64,000 bases of DNA from positions 44,815,702 through 44,879,701 of the forward strand of contig OU015523.1 in the NCBI GenBank assembly GCA_907165065.1, read 5' to 3'. A program made the position numbers and the translations under genes. Positions 36,801-49,200 of the stretch are shown here, in pieces (the stretch's first letter is position 1; each line of letters starts with the position of its first letter). A model generated the notes under the pieces. That model saw nothing but the letters and a program-made list of their open reading frames with translations, made no database searches and had not been told where the DNA came from. Source of the DNA: Caprimulgus europaeus. Lineage: Eukaryota; Chordata; Aves; Caprimulgiformes; Caprimulgidae.

Positions 36801-39800
36801 AAATGTTTCTGGGAATAAAAAGACTATGTCTTGAGTCTATGGCGTCTGGGCAGAGCTGTATAACTTGCTGTAGTTCTCATTTCCTTTGCATAGATTTATT
36901 TCCCTGTGGATGACATTAAAATGCTGTTGGCTGTGCTGCAGGATCCTTCCCTTGCCCCCTCCCTGACACAGACTCTTCCCTGTGGGCAGAGGCCCTTGAG
37001 GGCAAGTAGAGTATGGAGTGGAGAAAGGTTGCAGAAAAAGCACAGGTTGGGGGTTGCTCTGACCCTAATGTGAGTCCCTTAACTGTGATTAGAAACATAA
37101 GAAAGGTATGAGGAATCTCTGTACTTGCTCTTTACTTAATGTTGTGGGTCAGTGCGTTGTTCATCTTGCTAAAACCAAAATCATGCTCTAAAAATGCCTG
37201 TATCTGCCCCTGGTTTATAGAGACACTGTCTTCCTGGCTTGGACATCTCAGTTGCAAATCAGCATCAAGAGACAAGTGGAATGAATCTGGGCCCTCATAT
37301 CTCCCTTTTGGAGCAGGATATGCTCACAATATATCTCAACACCATCTGCGCTAGATTGGAGGTGTTGGGGTTTCCAGTGAACTTCCTGGAACCTCTTCCT
37401 CTTCTCATCTGGAAGGCAAAGAAACAATGACCCCTTGAAGATTTTGAAGGTGGTGAGATATATGAGGGGAAACATCAGAAAAGCAGAGTGAATTATAAAA
37501 GCTACAGTGGTTATGAAGTACGTTGTTGACTTTACTCAGTCTAGCTAGGTAGGAACAGAGAGTAGGATAACCAGTTTACAGGAGGTGATACTGAATCTAC
37601 TGTATGACTTGCTGCATGGAAACCTTTTCTGAAGGCATTATAGCATCTGTTTATCACCCACTACGTTCCACAAGAAAACACCTCCCCATTCATCAACTGG
37701 AATAGCAGTTCAATTGAATGCTCCAGCTGTAAAAACTATGTCAACACCCTTATCCCAGACCTTTGTATTTGAAGCGCTGGTTAAGAGTTTTACATGGATT
37801 TCTCCATGGCTGCTATCACATCAGTTAACAATTTTAGTTTCCAAATGATGTGTGCTTATTGCTACTTTAATAAAAATGCTTGGCTTTGTTAGGAATATTT
37901 ACTCCTTTGTATCTATCTTGGCAGCAACCAAGGCTGTACAGGCAAACCCTAACCAGTCTATGATTCTATAAAAATGTCCTGAGTACCTGAATAAGAACCA
38001 AGAGCACTCCCTCTGGTTCTTTACAGCATAGCCCACGCTGCGCACACCAGGCTCCCCTTGGTGCAGGGGCGATGATGTTGCAGTGAGGCTGTTGACTGGA
38101 GGATATGTCTGGACACTGTTCAAATGTGTGATGCAGGACCCAGAATATTTAGGACTATACTACTTTTGGAGTTGTATCTAATTTCTTATTTTAAAAAAAG
38201 CTCTGATAATCAATCAAGAAGAAGGAAAAGCAAGAGGAAATACATTTTTTCAACATTGTTCCTACAACTTTACCTACACTTGTTACTATTTTAACATTTG
38301 TCACAATACTTAAAATCTTACCACAGGCAAAATGTCTCAACAATATTGTTTCCACTTCAAAACTAGACACAGAATTCCAGTTCTGTGAGTCTGCCTTGAC
38401 AAGCATACAACACTGAGCATTGTAAAGTAAAATCAAATTGAAGTGGCAATTCAGAAAAATCCATGTGCAGAACACATTAAAAATTCACTGCAATGTCACT
38501 GATCAAGTATAAGGTCTTAGGTTACACGAAATAAATGAGTTACTAAAGCACAAATTGTTCTTGAGAGCTACTTATCTTGCTCTCCATAATTAATTTAATG
38601 CCACAGATGAGGAGAACAAAGGTTAAGGCTTACTCTCCAGTGGGGGTCACTGTTGAAGAACAGCCTCTAATTTTTCTTCTATGGAAGTTCAAACACACCC
38701 TGACAATTCCCAGAATAATCCATACAGCTCATGCAGATGTATTGGAATTTGATTGGAGCAGTTCACATCAACTGTCAAAGTGAATCCTATGTAAAGGCAA
38801 AGTGTATGTACTACAGGAAGTAAATTATCAGGTAATTAACACTCTATATGCATAACAAAGAAGCGGTACAAAAGATGGGAGAGTGGGGAGACGTGTTTGA
38901 CCCCAGATGAGGCTTGTCCAGAACACTGTGGTCACTGTGGTCGTGGAATAAGGAGTTACCAAGGTCAACTAGCAGCCCTCCTTCCTACCAAGATGGCATT
39001 CAGAAACCTTAATATCCTGGTTATCACATTTCATGGCTGCAAAGCCTTTTCACCCAAACTTGCCTTTACTTTTAGTAGAAATAGAAAAGCAGAGGACCTC
39101 CAGGGTGCAGTTTAGAGAGTTCTCTAGACCCAACAACAACAGAGTCCACCAAAGGAGTAATGTCCCAGGAGAAGGAGGGAAAGGTTTAGGAAATGAGCTC
39201 TGTATTCCAACACCCACCTGTCCCCTTGTCCTCCAGCTTTCCTGGGGTTAAGGTTTTCCCAGCAAGAGCAAGAGCTTAACAGCTGTGAAGTGAGAAGCGA
39301 GTGCCCATGTTTGGGTTGGAATGAACTGGAGAGTACAGGAGGCTACATCTGTGTGTTGATGTCACATGGCACATCATTACATCAGTGATGTCAGGCCTTT
39401 CATCCCAGAAGATTGCCTAAGGTGCCCTTACTAAACTCTTGATATTAGGAACTGGTAGCCAGCCACAAGCACTGGAGGGGAAGTGCTATGTCCCTGGTGG
39501 CTTGATGGATGGATTATTTAACAATGACGAGCAATAAATGAAATTAGTACTCTTGCCTTTCTCTATAGCTAGGCTGCTTTTGTAGCAGCTGACTGGCCCA
39601 CTGACTCTCCTTTGCTAACATTAACTTAGGCCTGTATCTTCACAAGTATCACTTAAGCCCTGAATCTCACTGCTTAAGAGCATCTTTCTACTATTCACTT
39701 TTGGTATTAGATTTCTTAGTGAACCCGCTCTAATGCTTCCATTCTGGACCGAAAACTCACATAAAACTGAAAATACCCCTTTAGAGCAGCACCACTGCTA

Positions 39801-42800
39801 CGTGATATGTTGTCTCTTGACAGCATGATCTTTATACCTGGTTATATTCAGATTAGAAAACTGTTATTACTCTCTGCTTCCAGAGGACAGCAGCAGCAGC
39901 AGCCCTCAGACCACAGGGGACAGATAGAGTTGCAGGCAGCCCTTATATACAGACATCTACTCTTAAAGGCATGGTTTTAATAGAATAAAATAACCATACG
40001 TGCTGGGTCAGATCTTTTCCTCCCATAAATTGGAGTGATGCCACCAGCGCTCTGCCATTTTTAATGACTAACATCCAGCTCAGAAACTTTCAAGCTGTAA
40101 AATGGGGAGCAGGCAGCTCTCCCCTCTGCCTAGCATTGGGAGAGAAGAAGGGAGGAGGTATTCCAGTAGTAGTTCCAAACATTAAGGTGTTAATTCCTGC
40201 CTGAAGGGATTAGGAATTTTGGCTTTTTACACTTCAAGGAGCAGCCCCTACCACTGTTAGTTTCCCCTAGTAACACTGCACTGGGAAAAGGTTAAAAGGT
40301 CTGTCAGTTTCAGGGAGTACATACTCACTGCTTCAAATAGTCCTACTGAAGTTTGACAGAGCTGGAGACATTGGAAATGCAATGCAGACATGGCTTTTCA
40401 TACTTACTACAAATGTTTTGTTGATTTTTTAGCCATTAGTATTTGTCAAAGTCAGCAACTCCACAATACAGAGGAGAAACCTGGAGAGCAGGAGAAATGC
40501 AGTTCATTTGTTCTTGAGCTGGGACTGAGGTCTGCCTTCTGCACCACGCTGGTTCAGACGTGTCCGCACACGGGGCATGCCTCCATCCAGTACCTGAAGA
40601 GGAGACTCTTTATTAGCCACAAGCACAAGAGAGAGCAGGATTTCAGGAAAACATTGAGAGATCTTTAAGAAATGTCATCACTCTGAGAAATTACCACTAT
40701 GAGGAATCAGACGTAAAACTGTCATTTTTAGCAATGGACTCTCTGTTTAAGAGGCAAACTGCTGGCAAAGGTCATTCAAAAGCCAAGCATGTTCATGTAG
40801 TTGTAAGCCTCATGCTTTGTTTAATGCTTGCAATCTCAGCATCCTTGCAACTGCAAAATACTGGTTCTTTTGCTTCTGTGCATACCCTTCTCTTTTCCTG
40901 TCCTTGAATCTCCTTTCTCTATGGCATCTGAGTAAGAACTGAAGTGTGTCAGCCAATGTTCACCTGTGGTTAAATACTCTTGGTACAAAATGGCAATACA
41001 AATACTTTGTAATACAAAGTATTTCATCTGGAGGACTTGGGTGTGGTGTAAGGAGAAGTTGTATATGACAAAAGCAAAAGAAAAGCTCCTTCTACCTCAC
41101 CTGAACAGATGGAAACGTGTGACTTCATGATGTGCTTCTGTTACACTTGTTATAGAATGAAAGTTGACCATTTTGTTCTGCTCCAGTTTTAGCATCATCT
41201 CCACAGATATACAGAGCACTTTACAGACTTTTCGAGAACACTTTTTTTTTCCTCCATAACATTTATGGCAAAAGAAATTTGTCACACTACCTTGCAAAAG
41301 GCAGTTGCTTTGTTGACCAGATGCCAAACTGAAATTCAGACATGGATGGCCAGAAATAAGATTTACTTTAATCCTACTAATCCTGAGTTGTTGATTGGTA
41401 CAAGGCACCATTGTAGCTGGGTAAGCTTCCCAGGCTTATCGTCTGATTCTCTTTGGAGTCATGAGATCACTTTGGATTCTCAGTCTTTCCCTTATAAAGA
41501 GCAACATTGCTGCCTCATGTTCCATTTTCTGCTCTAAACAATAATGTAAAAAAAAAAAATAATCAAAATCACGGATCTTTGCCAGCAAATGCACAAAAGT
41601 CGTTAGGTGGTTTGCTGAGCCTAGTGATAAGCTCTACCAGGAAGAGTGGAATGAGAAGACATGGGCCTATCCTCAAGGAGGTTAGCAGTCTGCCTGGTTA
41701 ATTATAAAGCCTTACACTGACTTCAGTGAAGCTCCAAGCCATCTTCAGAAGCTGAAATCATACTTCTGGCAGGAGGCTTAGCTTTGTTTTGCTTAGGGGA
41801 AGAAGAGAAGAAACAGGACTCCTGAAACATGTTCTGATGTATTTGAGGACCACTGAGGAGCTGGTGGGAGCCTGCTGGTATTTCTCTTCCATCTGAAAGT
41901 GGCCAACAGACTTCCATAGATCTGTGGATTACAAGCCTGAAACCCACTCTAGACATGAAACACTGACCCAGTCCCATTAGCAGCAGCGACTTGTGCACCC
42001 ACAGAGAGGTAGTGTACTCAAAGCTGGAATGCTCACACTACCTAGCTGAAGAACCAGTAGGGCCTTACAGTAAGATTGTCTCTTGACTAAACAATCTGCT
42101 TCATTTATTTTTGGTTTTTAGTATACTGATTACATTGTGTGTTCCAGCTTGACAGAACTGCCTCACAGTCCAGAACATCACTTCTGGTTTGCTTTAAACC
42201 CCACTGGGATGTTATCTGTATATCTGCTGTCTGCATTCAAGATCCACTGGAAAAATTCCTGCCCTTGAAGCTTATCTACTTGTAGGATAGTTAGAAGGAC
42301 ACAGATTCCAATATATCTGATTTACCTCATGTTGCAATGTTAACAAGGTAACACCATCAAACCAACAATGCAATTTGAGTTGAAATAAAAAGATACATAT
42401 TCAGTTTTTGTCTTAACATTATCTAGAGGCTTGTAGATAAAACTTGAAAGGACAGTAGATCAGTTGCAAAACCTTCTGAGTTGTAGTTTCATGTAGAAAG
42501 AAAAGGTGAAAGTTTTTAAGAGGTGAGAACAGCTGAGTTATGTTAATTTTTTACTTTAAGATGTCTCAAGGATTTACACCTCAGAGGGGTTTTTGAGACA
42601 GAGACTGTCTTTTTTTCTGTGTTCATGGCATCCCTGCAACCGAGCCTGCTCTATTTCTGAGGCTTACAGGTGCTACAGTAATACAGACAATAGCTGGCAG
42701 TAAACAACACAACCTCCTACACACAATATCTGCATAAAGCAGATGATTGAGAAGAGTTCTTATGAACCCTTTTAGCAGTGGATGTAATTAATTTGTTAAC

Positions 42801-45426
42801 ATTTCCCTGTAGTCTTACAAAGAAGCTGAACAACATGGAAGTATAGACTGGATAATAAATGTACATTGTTGATTCATCTCAGCCCTAAGATGTTATTCAT
42901 CACTTATACTGAACATCTGCGCACATCTTAAAGGGGAGTCTCCTCTTCTGTGGGTGCACAATGTGTTCTTGAGACCATAAAGTCTTTCCAAACATAATAA
43001 AACATGTCACTCCACTGTTTCCAACTGTGTAACTGAGGTTAATTGCTGTAGTGGTGGGATGCGTAACATAATTGATCAGCATCTCTGTTTACTGGTCTCC
43101 AGCCTACCCAGCTCTTCTTACTTTCCAGAGGAAAAGATATTGGTTTATCTGCAGAAGTATTTTTTGCAAAACTATTAGCTCAGAGATTGAAAGATGTCTG
43201 TCTGTCCTCTCCAGAGTCCTGCCTCCCAGAGGTAGGATGTGACAAAACCCACCTTTGGGAAGTGCTACCTGGCAGAAATGTCACATGGAAGCAAATAGGT
43301 GAGAAACAGCAGCTCCCGACTGCTCCAGTGTTTGGGATGCAGCAAGAGGTAGAAATGCTTGTATCTGTGAGAAGCTGCTTGGAGGCAGCAAAAGAAAGTG
43401 GCATCCTGGCCCATATATCTTAGCTCCCCAAATGTGGTGCATACCACCCTGGAATGGGATTAGGCTCCTTGGAGACAGGCAGCCTATGCCTACTGGTAGG
43501 CTTGACTTTATGCTGCTGAAGTCAGTGGAAATCTCTGCATTGGTAAGTGCAAATTGGATTCCAATGGCAGGAACTGGTCAGTGTTGAAAAGACAAAGAGC
43601 CTTTTAGCTGCTGTGGTTAATAGAGCAACAACAGTATTCATTATTAAGAGACTGCCCTATTATACTGGAAAAGACATCTTTGAACACCCTGTATTACCAG
43701 AGTATTATGTTTGCAAGGAATTATTGCAGTGGGATCAGGGAATTGCTCCAGCAAGTTAACTGAACTTCTTTTAAAATTACTCTCCTAACAACTTTATTGG
43801 GGAGCTCATTCTCCAGTTGGACAGTGGGCATCTCTGGATCTGTTCCCTTCAAGAAATGGGCAGTTCAAAGATCCCTGTCATTGTCCTAGCTTCTTGACTT
43901 CTGACTACACTCAGCTTGTGCTTCTGACAGTTCACATAAATAGTCTTATTTAAAGCAGACCTGATGATCTCTTAATGCTTTTCTAGGCTAAGATTTCAAA
44001 AGAGTTTTCTCTTTCATTTAGTTTATGGCAGCACTGTATTTCACAGCTGGTTTTAATGTATTTTTAGAGACTATATGGAATCAGTACTTGAGTTATAAGG
44101 TATGTGTATCAGATGGAGCCATAGCCACCATTCCTTGGCAAACTGCTAGATCAAATGAGCTGAATCTCCTCTACTTTATTGCCTAATTAATTCTTGAATG
44201 ATCACTGAATTGCAGGAGTGTAAAGCCTGCCAACTTTGGTCACACTCTGTGTTAGGTAACGTCAGAAAGGATTGGAAAGTGAGGGTTTGCTTTAATCTGG
44301 GTTCACAGGGAAAACTTCTAGGTAGGTGGGCAGGGGCTTCTTTTGCCTGCTTGCACAACTGAATAGCAAGAGGAAGCAGCTCTTCAGCCAATGGTCAAAG
44401 TCTCCAGGAAGGAGCAGATCCCACTGGGGATCAGGATCGTGAAAGCACTTGCATTTCTCAGTGACAACTTGCTCCTAAACAGGATGGGCTTGATTATCTG
44501 CAGCCAAGTCTTCCTTGGATGACTAAACCTTTTGTGGATTTTGCAAGCACTACCAGCAGTGGGACAGCAGATTAGTTAGAGATGCAAGTTATGGGCTGCT
44601 GAAAATGGAGTCACAGCACTGAAAATATTATCTGAGAACCGACCCTGAGGAATTCAAGAAACAATGTTTTTGGAAGAATATTGTTGCTGGCAGGGTGAGG
44701 TTAGACACACAAACATCAGTGAAAAACTTCTTGTATTTTTCTGGAGCATCAATTTCCCATTTCTGAGGCCATATCCTAGTTTTGAGTATAGGAAGACTCT
44801 TTTTAGGCATCTGGCCACATGGCAGGCTTATTGCTTACACACTCCCTTCAGAAGAATAAAACCTATTTCTTCTACAGCCTTCAGGAGGACCTGATACACT
44901 ACCCAGCGTGCACAGCTGGAGGCCCCACTTCCGTGCTGCTTTTCTGGGCTGTGCTGATCTGCAGGCAGGCTGGGCAACCTTGGCAGTGAGTGCTCTGTCT
45001 GGATAGAGTGGCACCTAAGTCACTGAAATGCTGTGCAGAGCTGAGTAGAAGGACTGCTTTCATCTTTTCTTTCTGTGCAAGCCAGCCTGGGTACCAGAAG
45101 TTGTATGATGCAAGTAGCAGAGAACATACTGCCTCAGGTACAGGAGTGACAGGTCCATAGCTGTCTTGAGTATCTCTGAACAGGGCTGCATCATGTCTGT
45201 TATCCACACCTTCAACATCCCAATAGGAAAGAAATAAAAGCAAATGCAAAAACCAGTGGAATCAGATCAGGCATTCACCTATCCCAGTGTTGTCTCCAAC
45301 AGTGATAGCAGTTGGAAGTGCCAGTCAGGGAGAGCATAAAAGACTGCCCACTTTTCCTTCATAATCCCAGCATCCACAGCTCATGTATTTAGGGTGCCAG
45401 AGGGTATATCTCAGCCTCTTGCCTTT
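33878..45426. other. Unannotated intergenic DNA
   Basis: About 11.5 kb with no gene I can support. It contains an A-rich run with repeated AAAAAAAG at 34,703-34,731, a split inverted repeat at 35,186-35,236, a 12-bp CR1-tail-like CTATGATTCTAT at 37,957-37,970, a CAGCAGCAG run near 39,890, and a perfect 11-bp-stem hairpin at 41,000-41,024. The frames are short and not protein-like. Confidence 0.5.
41000..41024. repeat. Small hairpin, 11-bp perfect stem
   Basis: AAATACTTTGT (41,000-41,010) and ACAAAGTATTT (41,014-41,024) are exact reverse complements around a 3-nt loop AAT. The stem is too short for a microRNA precursor. Confidence 0.8.
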
Positions 45427-45448
45427 AGCATTTGTATATACAAATGCT
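45427..45448. repeat. Perfect 22-bp palindrome
   Basis: The 22-base sequence is its own reverse complement, with half-site AGCATTTGTAT. It could form a cruciform or bind a dimeric factor, but may be chance in A/T-rich DNA. Confidence 0.85.
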
Positions 45449-46153
45449 GTGCATGAATTTGCCCAATTTGTCTAAGGCAATAGAGTGGAAATGTTTTTGG
45501 CAAGAAGACCAGTTTATAAGATGTTTATAAGGATATTGCAGCTATGCTTATTCCTGGAATGAAAGACACAGTTGAAACCTTATGAATGAATGCCACCACT
45601 TCCACTTAATGTGTAAATAATCTCAGGTCAGACCTCATTGTGGGTTTAACTGAGGTCAGTGACACAACCCAGTTGTTTTAATGAGTGGAATAAAACGGTC
45701 AGAGGCTAATAGAAAACTCAGGATCTGAAACTTAGTGGCTGTTTTACATTTGGATGGCAGGCAATCAGCTTTGAACCGCTATCCTGGACATTAGGGAGCT
45801 CTTCTTTTCCAGCAGACTGAAGCTCCTGGATAGTAGTCAGTTGGAGGTGTAGGAGCTCGGTACTGTGGTGAAGACTAGCAGCTGACCCAAGGCAAAGGCT
45901 CTGTAACTGTACTCAGGCAGACTTTGTTTTTCTGACTGTTTGTTGAGATGCTCAGTCTTTCCCAAATGATCACTCCTGTGCTGTGCAACCCTCTGAGGAT
46001 TTGGTGATGATCTCCTCAGAAATAACGTGAAGTTTCTCTGTGTAAATGGAAACATCCCACCAGGAAGAGTGGTGCTCAGAGGGCATGCAAGCAACGCCTT
46101 CTTTCCAGTACCTTGGCTCACGTCAGCAGTGGTTCCCTGGGATCCACTTTCCC

Positions 46154-46264
46154 TCAAAAGCTGTCTCTGATGGCCCACCAAAGCAAGCAAACTCCTGCAA
46201 CTATCAAAATTCCTGCAACAAGCTCCACTGTCTTTTCTGGAACAAAAGCCTTCGTTAAAAAAGC
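46154..46264 (-). other. Candidate terminal exon encoding a membrane anchor (speculative)
   Basis: On the minus strand, a pyrimidine-rich tract ending TTACATTCCAG (AG at 46,266-46,265) resembles a splice acceptor. The following 36 codons to a TGA (46,156-46,154) give a short hydrophilic lead, a ~20-residue hydrophobic segment (VELVAGILIVAGVCLLWWAI) and a short RDSF tail. The same frame is open for about 20 codons upstream of the acceptor and is also hydrophobic. I recognise no family. A chance hydrophobic frame is at least as likely as a real exon. Confidence 0.15.
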
Positions 46265-49200
46265 CTGGAATGTAACAGCACAGCATGTCTGAACACATGC
46301 TAGCAGAGTTAGACCCCAAGCAAATAGATGGGAAAGATAACCCGGAACAGCACCATCTCATGCTGTTTACCATTACTGCAACGACAAACACCTCCAGTAG
46401 GTTTTCACTGCTCTCATCTCTACATGACTTCTACAATTCAGGGAAAGCCATTGAGGAAAAGAAGCCTGTTTCTAAGTAAGTATCTGCTGGCCACATAGGT
46501 GTTTGTACATCCACTGGTCCAATTACCCTGGGATCACAAATAACAAAAAAGTTGAAAAACCATGGTCCTATTTAAACCATATTAAACCTGTACAAAACCA
46601 GAGGTGTTCCAAAAACCCTTCTGACATCCAGGGGATGGGTGGTTTTGGAGAGGGAAGACTATTTCAGTGATGTTCTTCTATCTTGGCTTCTCCATGGGCC
46701 AGAGGGAGGAGGAGGCTGAGATCCTGTGAGGAGTCCTTGGGAAGGTGGATGCCTGCGAGAGTGTTGCTCATGGGAGCTCATGGTGAAAGCATGAGCAGAA
46801 ATGTTCTTGTTCTTTCTATGTCATCATAGGAGAAGCTCTTTGTACAGTCGATCTAAGGAACACTGGAGACAACTATTTCCCCTTGGTGTTTAATGTACAA
46901 AATGAAGGGGATTGGCTTGCTCTTGTTGAAATATTGACCCATCAAAAATTGCCACAAGAGCAAAACACAAACTTCTGGTATTTTTGAAGGTAATCATGAA
47001 GTCTTTGCACAGAACTAATCCAGACAAGGACAACATCAAAATAACTCTATAAAATCACCTGTTTCTTTTCTTACCACATATCTAGGAAAGTCCTAGGGAA
47101 ATATCCATGCCCCTTTAAAAAGAAATTAAATGAACACAAGACTATTCATATGAATAATGTAAAGCATATTAATTTCAAGGGCTACTTTTCATACTGAATT
47201 AATTTGTCCACATTTCCAGAGCACTCAATAGCTTCTCAGTTCTTTTAACATTGCATGTACTTAGTTGTGGATAATTTATCCTCAGAGCAAGAGCTAAGGA
47301 GTCCTAGTCAGAATCAGTGTCCAGAAGGTGAGGGCGGAATGGCTAGAAGGCTGACCAAAAGCTGCAAAGTGAGGCAACTCCAATGCCCCCATCCTGGGTG
47401 CCAAGGTACCTGCTTTGCCATAATCCTCCTCGCTATCTGCAGAAAAGCAGTACAGAGGGATCTGGGCATGTTGTGCTGTGGCAGAGCAAGGAGGCAATGC
47501 TGCAGCAGGACATCCCTTGCCTGTGGCTCCCACAGGCAGCTCAAGACATCCCTCGTCCTGGACAACTATGGGCACTTGTGCAGCTGATCTCATGCCATCA
47601 TCACTGGTGAAGATGCCCAGGACTTCTTGCCTCCTCAGTAAGCCCAGTCCTCTCTGGTTTGTGTTGTGATAAACCTCCTTGAACAGAACCACACAAGAGT
47701 GCCATAAGTGAGTTGGCACAGAAGGAAAGCTTTCACTTAGCTTTAGCATTTACTTGCTTTGGCTGCAAATGTGCCTGCATGTGCCTGCAACGCTATAGCC
47801 TTCATCGATAGATACAGATCAGTGTTTGTATGCTCAGCACCTCTCCTTGCATCTGATTTTTTTCCAAACCAACAAAGTTACACAGATCTGGCTGATATGT
47901 CTGAAGCTTACAAACTTCCTCTTTTCTGCTCCTGCCTGTAATAGCTGGCTGCCAGAGATTAGTCTGCTAATTAGTAAGGGTGGACCAAAAAGAAAAGGAA
48001 AAAAAAAAAAAAGTGGTTTTAACACAAAGACATAACCCCCAGGCACGTAATTCAGGGATCACCGTCTCCTAAGAGAAGCTGCTTGCCCTGCAATACATGT
48101 ATTCATATTTCACATGGTGTGCCATCTCCTGCACATTCTTTCCAAAGAGTTAAACATAGCAGAAAATTATACTTAATATTTTAATAACTTTTAACTGTGA
48201 ACCTCTAGCCTCACTACTGCATAAAGGAGGAGACTTAGGAAAAAACACTTGTGGGGGAAATTTAATTTAGCTATGTAACTTGCTCAAAATTATTGCAGAC
48301 TTTCAGCACTTAAATGAAGACAGGCTTGGTTCCTTGGGCTTGTTCGTACAGAGCCACCTGGAGTTATAAAGCTCCAGCAGATGCAGAAGCAGTGGCATCT
48401 TTTCTGCCATATACAACCCTGCAGTGCCTTCCACACTCATGGTGGCACTGAGCTGTATGAACTTTCTTTAGTTTGCAACTACTTTCCCCCTACTAATGAC
48501 CAGCCTCAAGATTTAAGAGTCAAGTGAGAGGACCATCATACTCTGAAAAAGCTACATGTCCCTAAATTCTCTGTAAGCAGGACCCCAGATCAGATTTGTA
48601 AGGCTCTCCTCCCCTTCCTTGCAAGTTCTACCTAGCAGGAAATCCAGAAGGAGCTTTGCAGCCACATGGTGACTATGCTAACAAGGAGGCAGAAGTCACA
48701 CATGCAGCAGCTACCAGCTCTGGAGGACAGCTTTAGACTTTCTGTGGACTCTTAGAAGGACCACCTTGTGTCACCTACTGGGCAAGGAAGCACAACAGCT
48801 CTCCATGACAACTTCTCCTTAAAAGCTGTGTAGCAGGAAGAGGATAAATTTGCTTTCCAAAAAGCCTCTCCCTTCTCACCCTGGATAAGTGGTAGAAGAT
48901 GCTGTGAGAGGAGCAAGAAGCAAAAGCTACATGGAGCAAAGTGAGCCCTTCCTCAGTGTCACAAGCAAAGCCTTGCAGGTCTCCCAGGCGAGTTTCAGGA
49001 CTTTACACATTGGTATTTCTCTCTTCAGGCTCTGCAGATGGCTGTACTGAGACCAACACATCACATCCACAGGGCTGCAGCTAACGAGCCACCCACTGAG
49101 CACAACTGGTTGTCACCTCAGTTCCTCCCATTTGCATTAATATTTTGTTCCATTACCAGGCCTGAGGACCCTCACAGGGAGATTGCTGGGCATAAGAAGG

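Noticed and set aside
37957..37970. CR1-tail-like CTATGATTCTAT
   Set aside because: Only about 12 bases match and no CR1 3' UTR precedes it, so chance is likely.
45837..46391. Minus-strand 184-codon frame
   Set aside because: Cys/Ser-rich, no domain. The more interesting signal here is in a different frame and is listed separately with low confidence.
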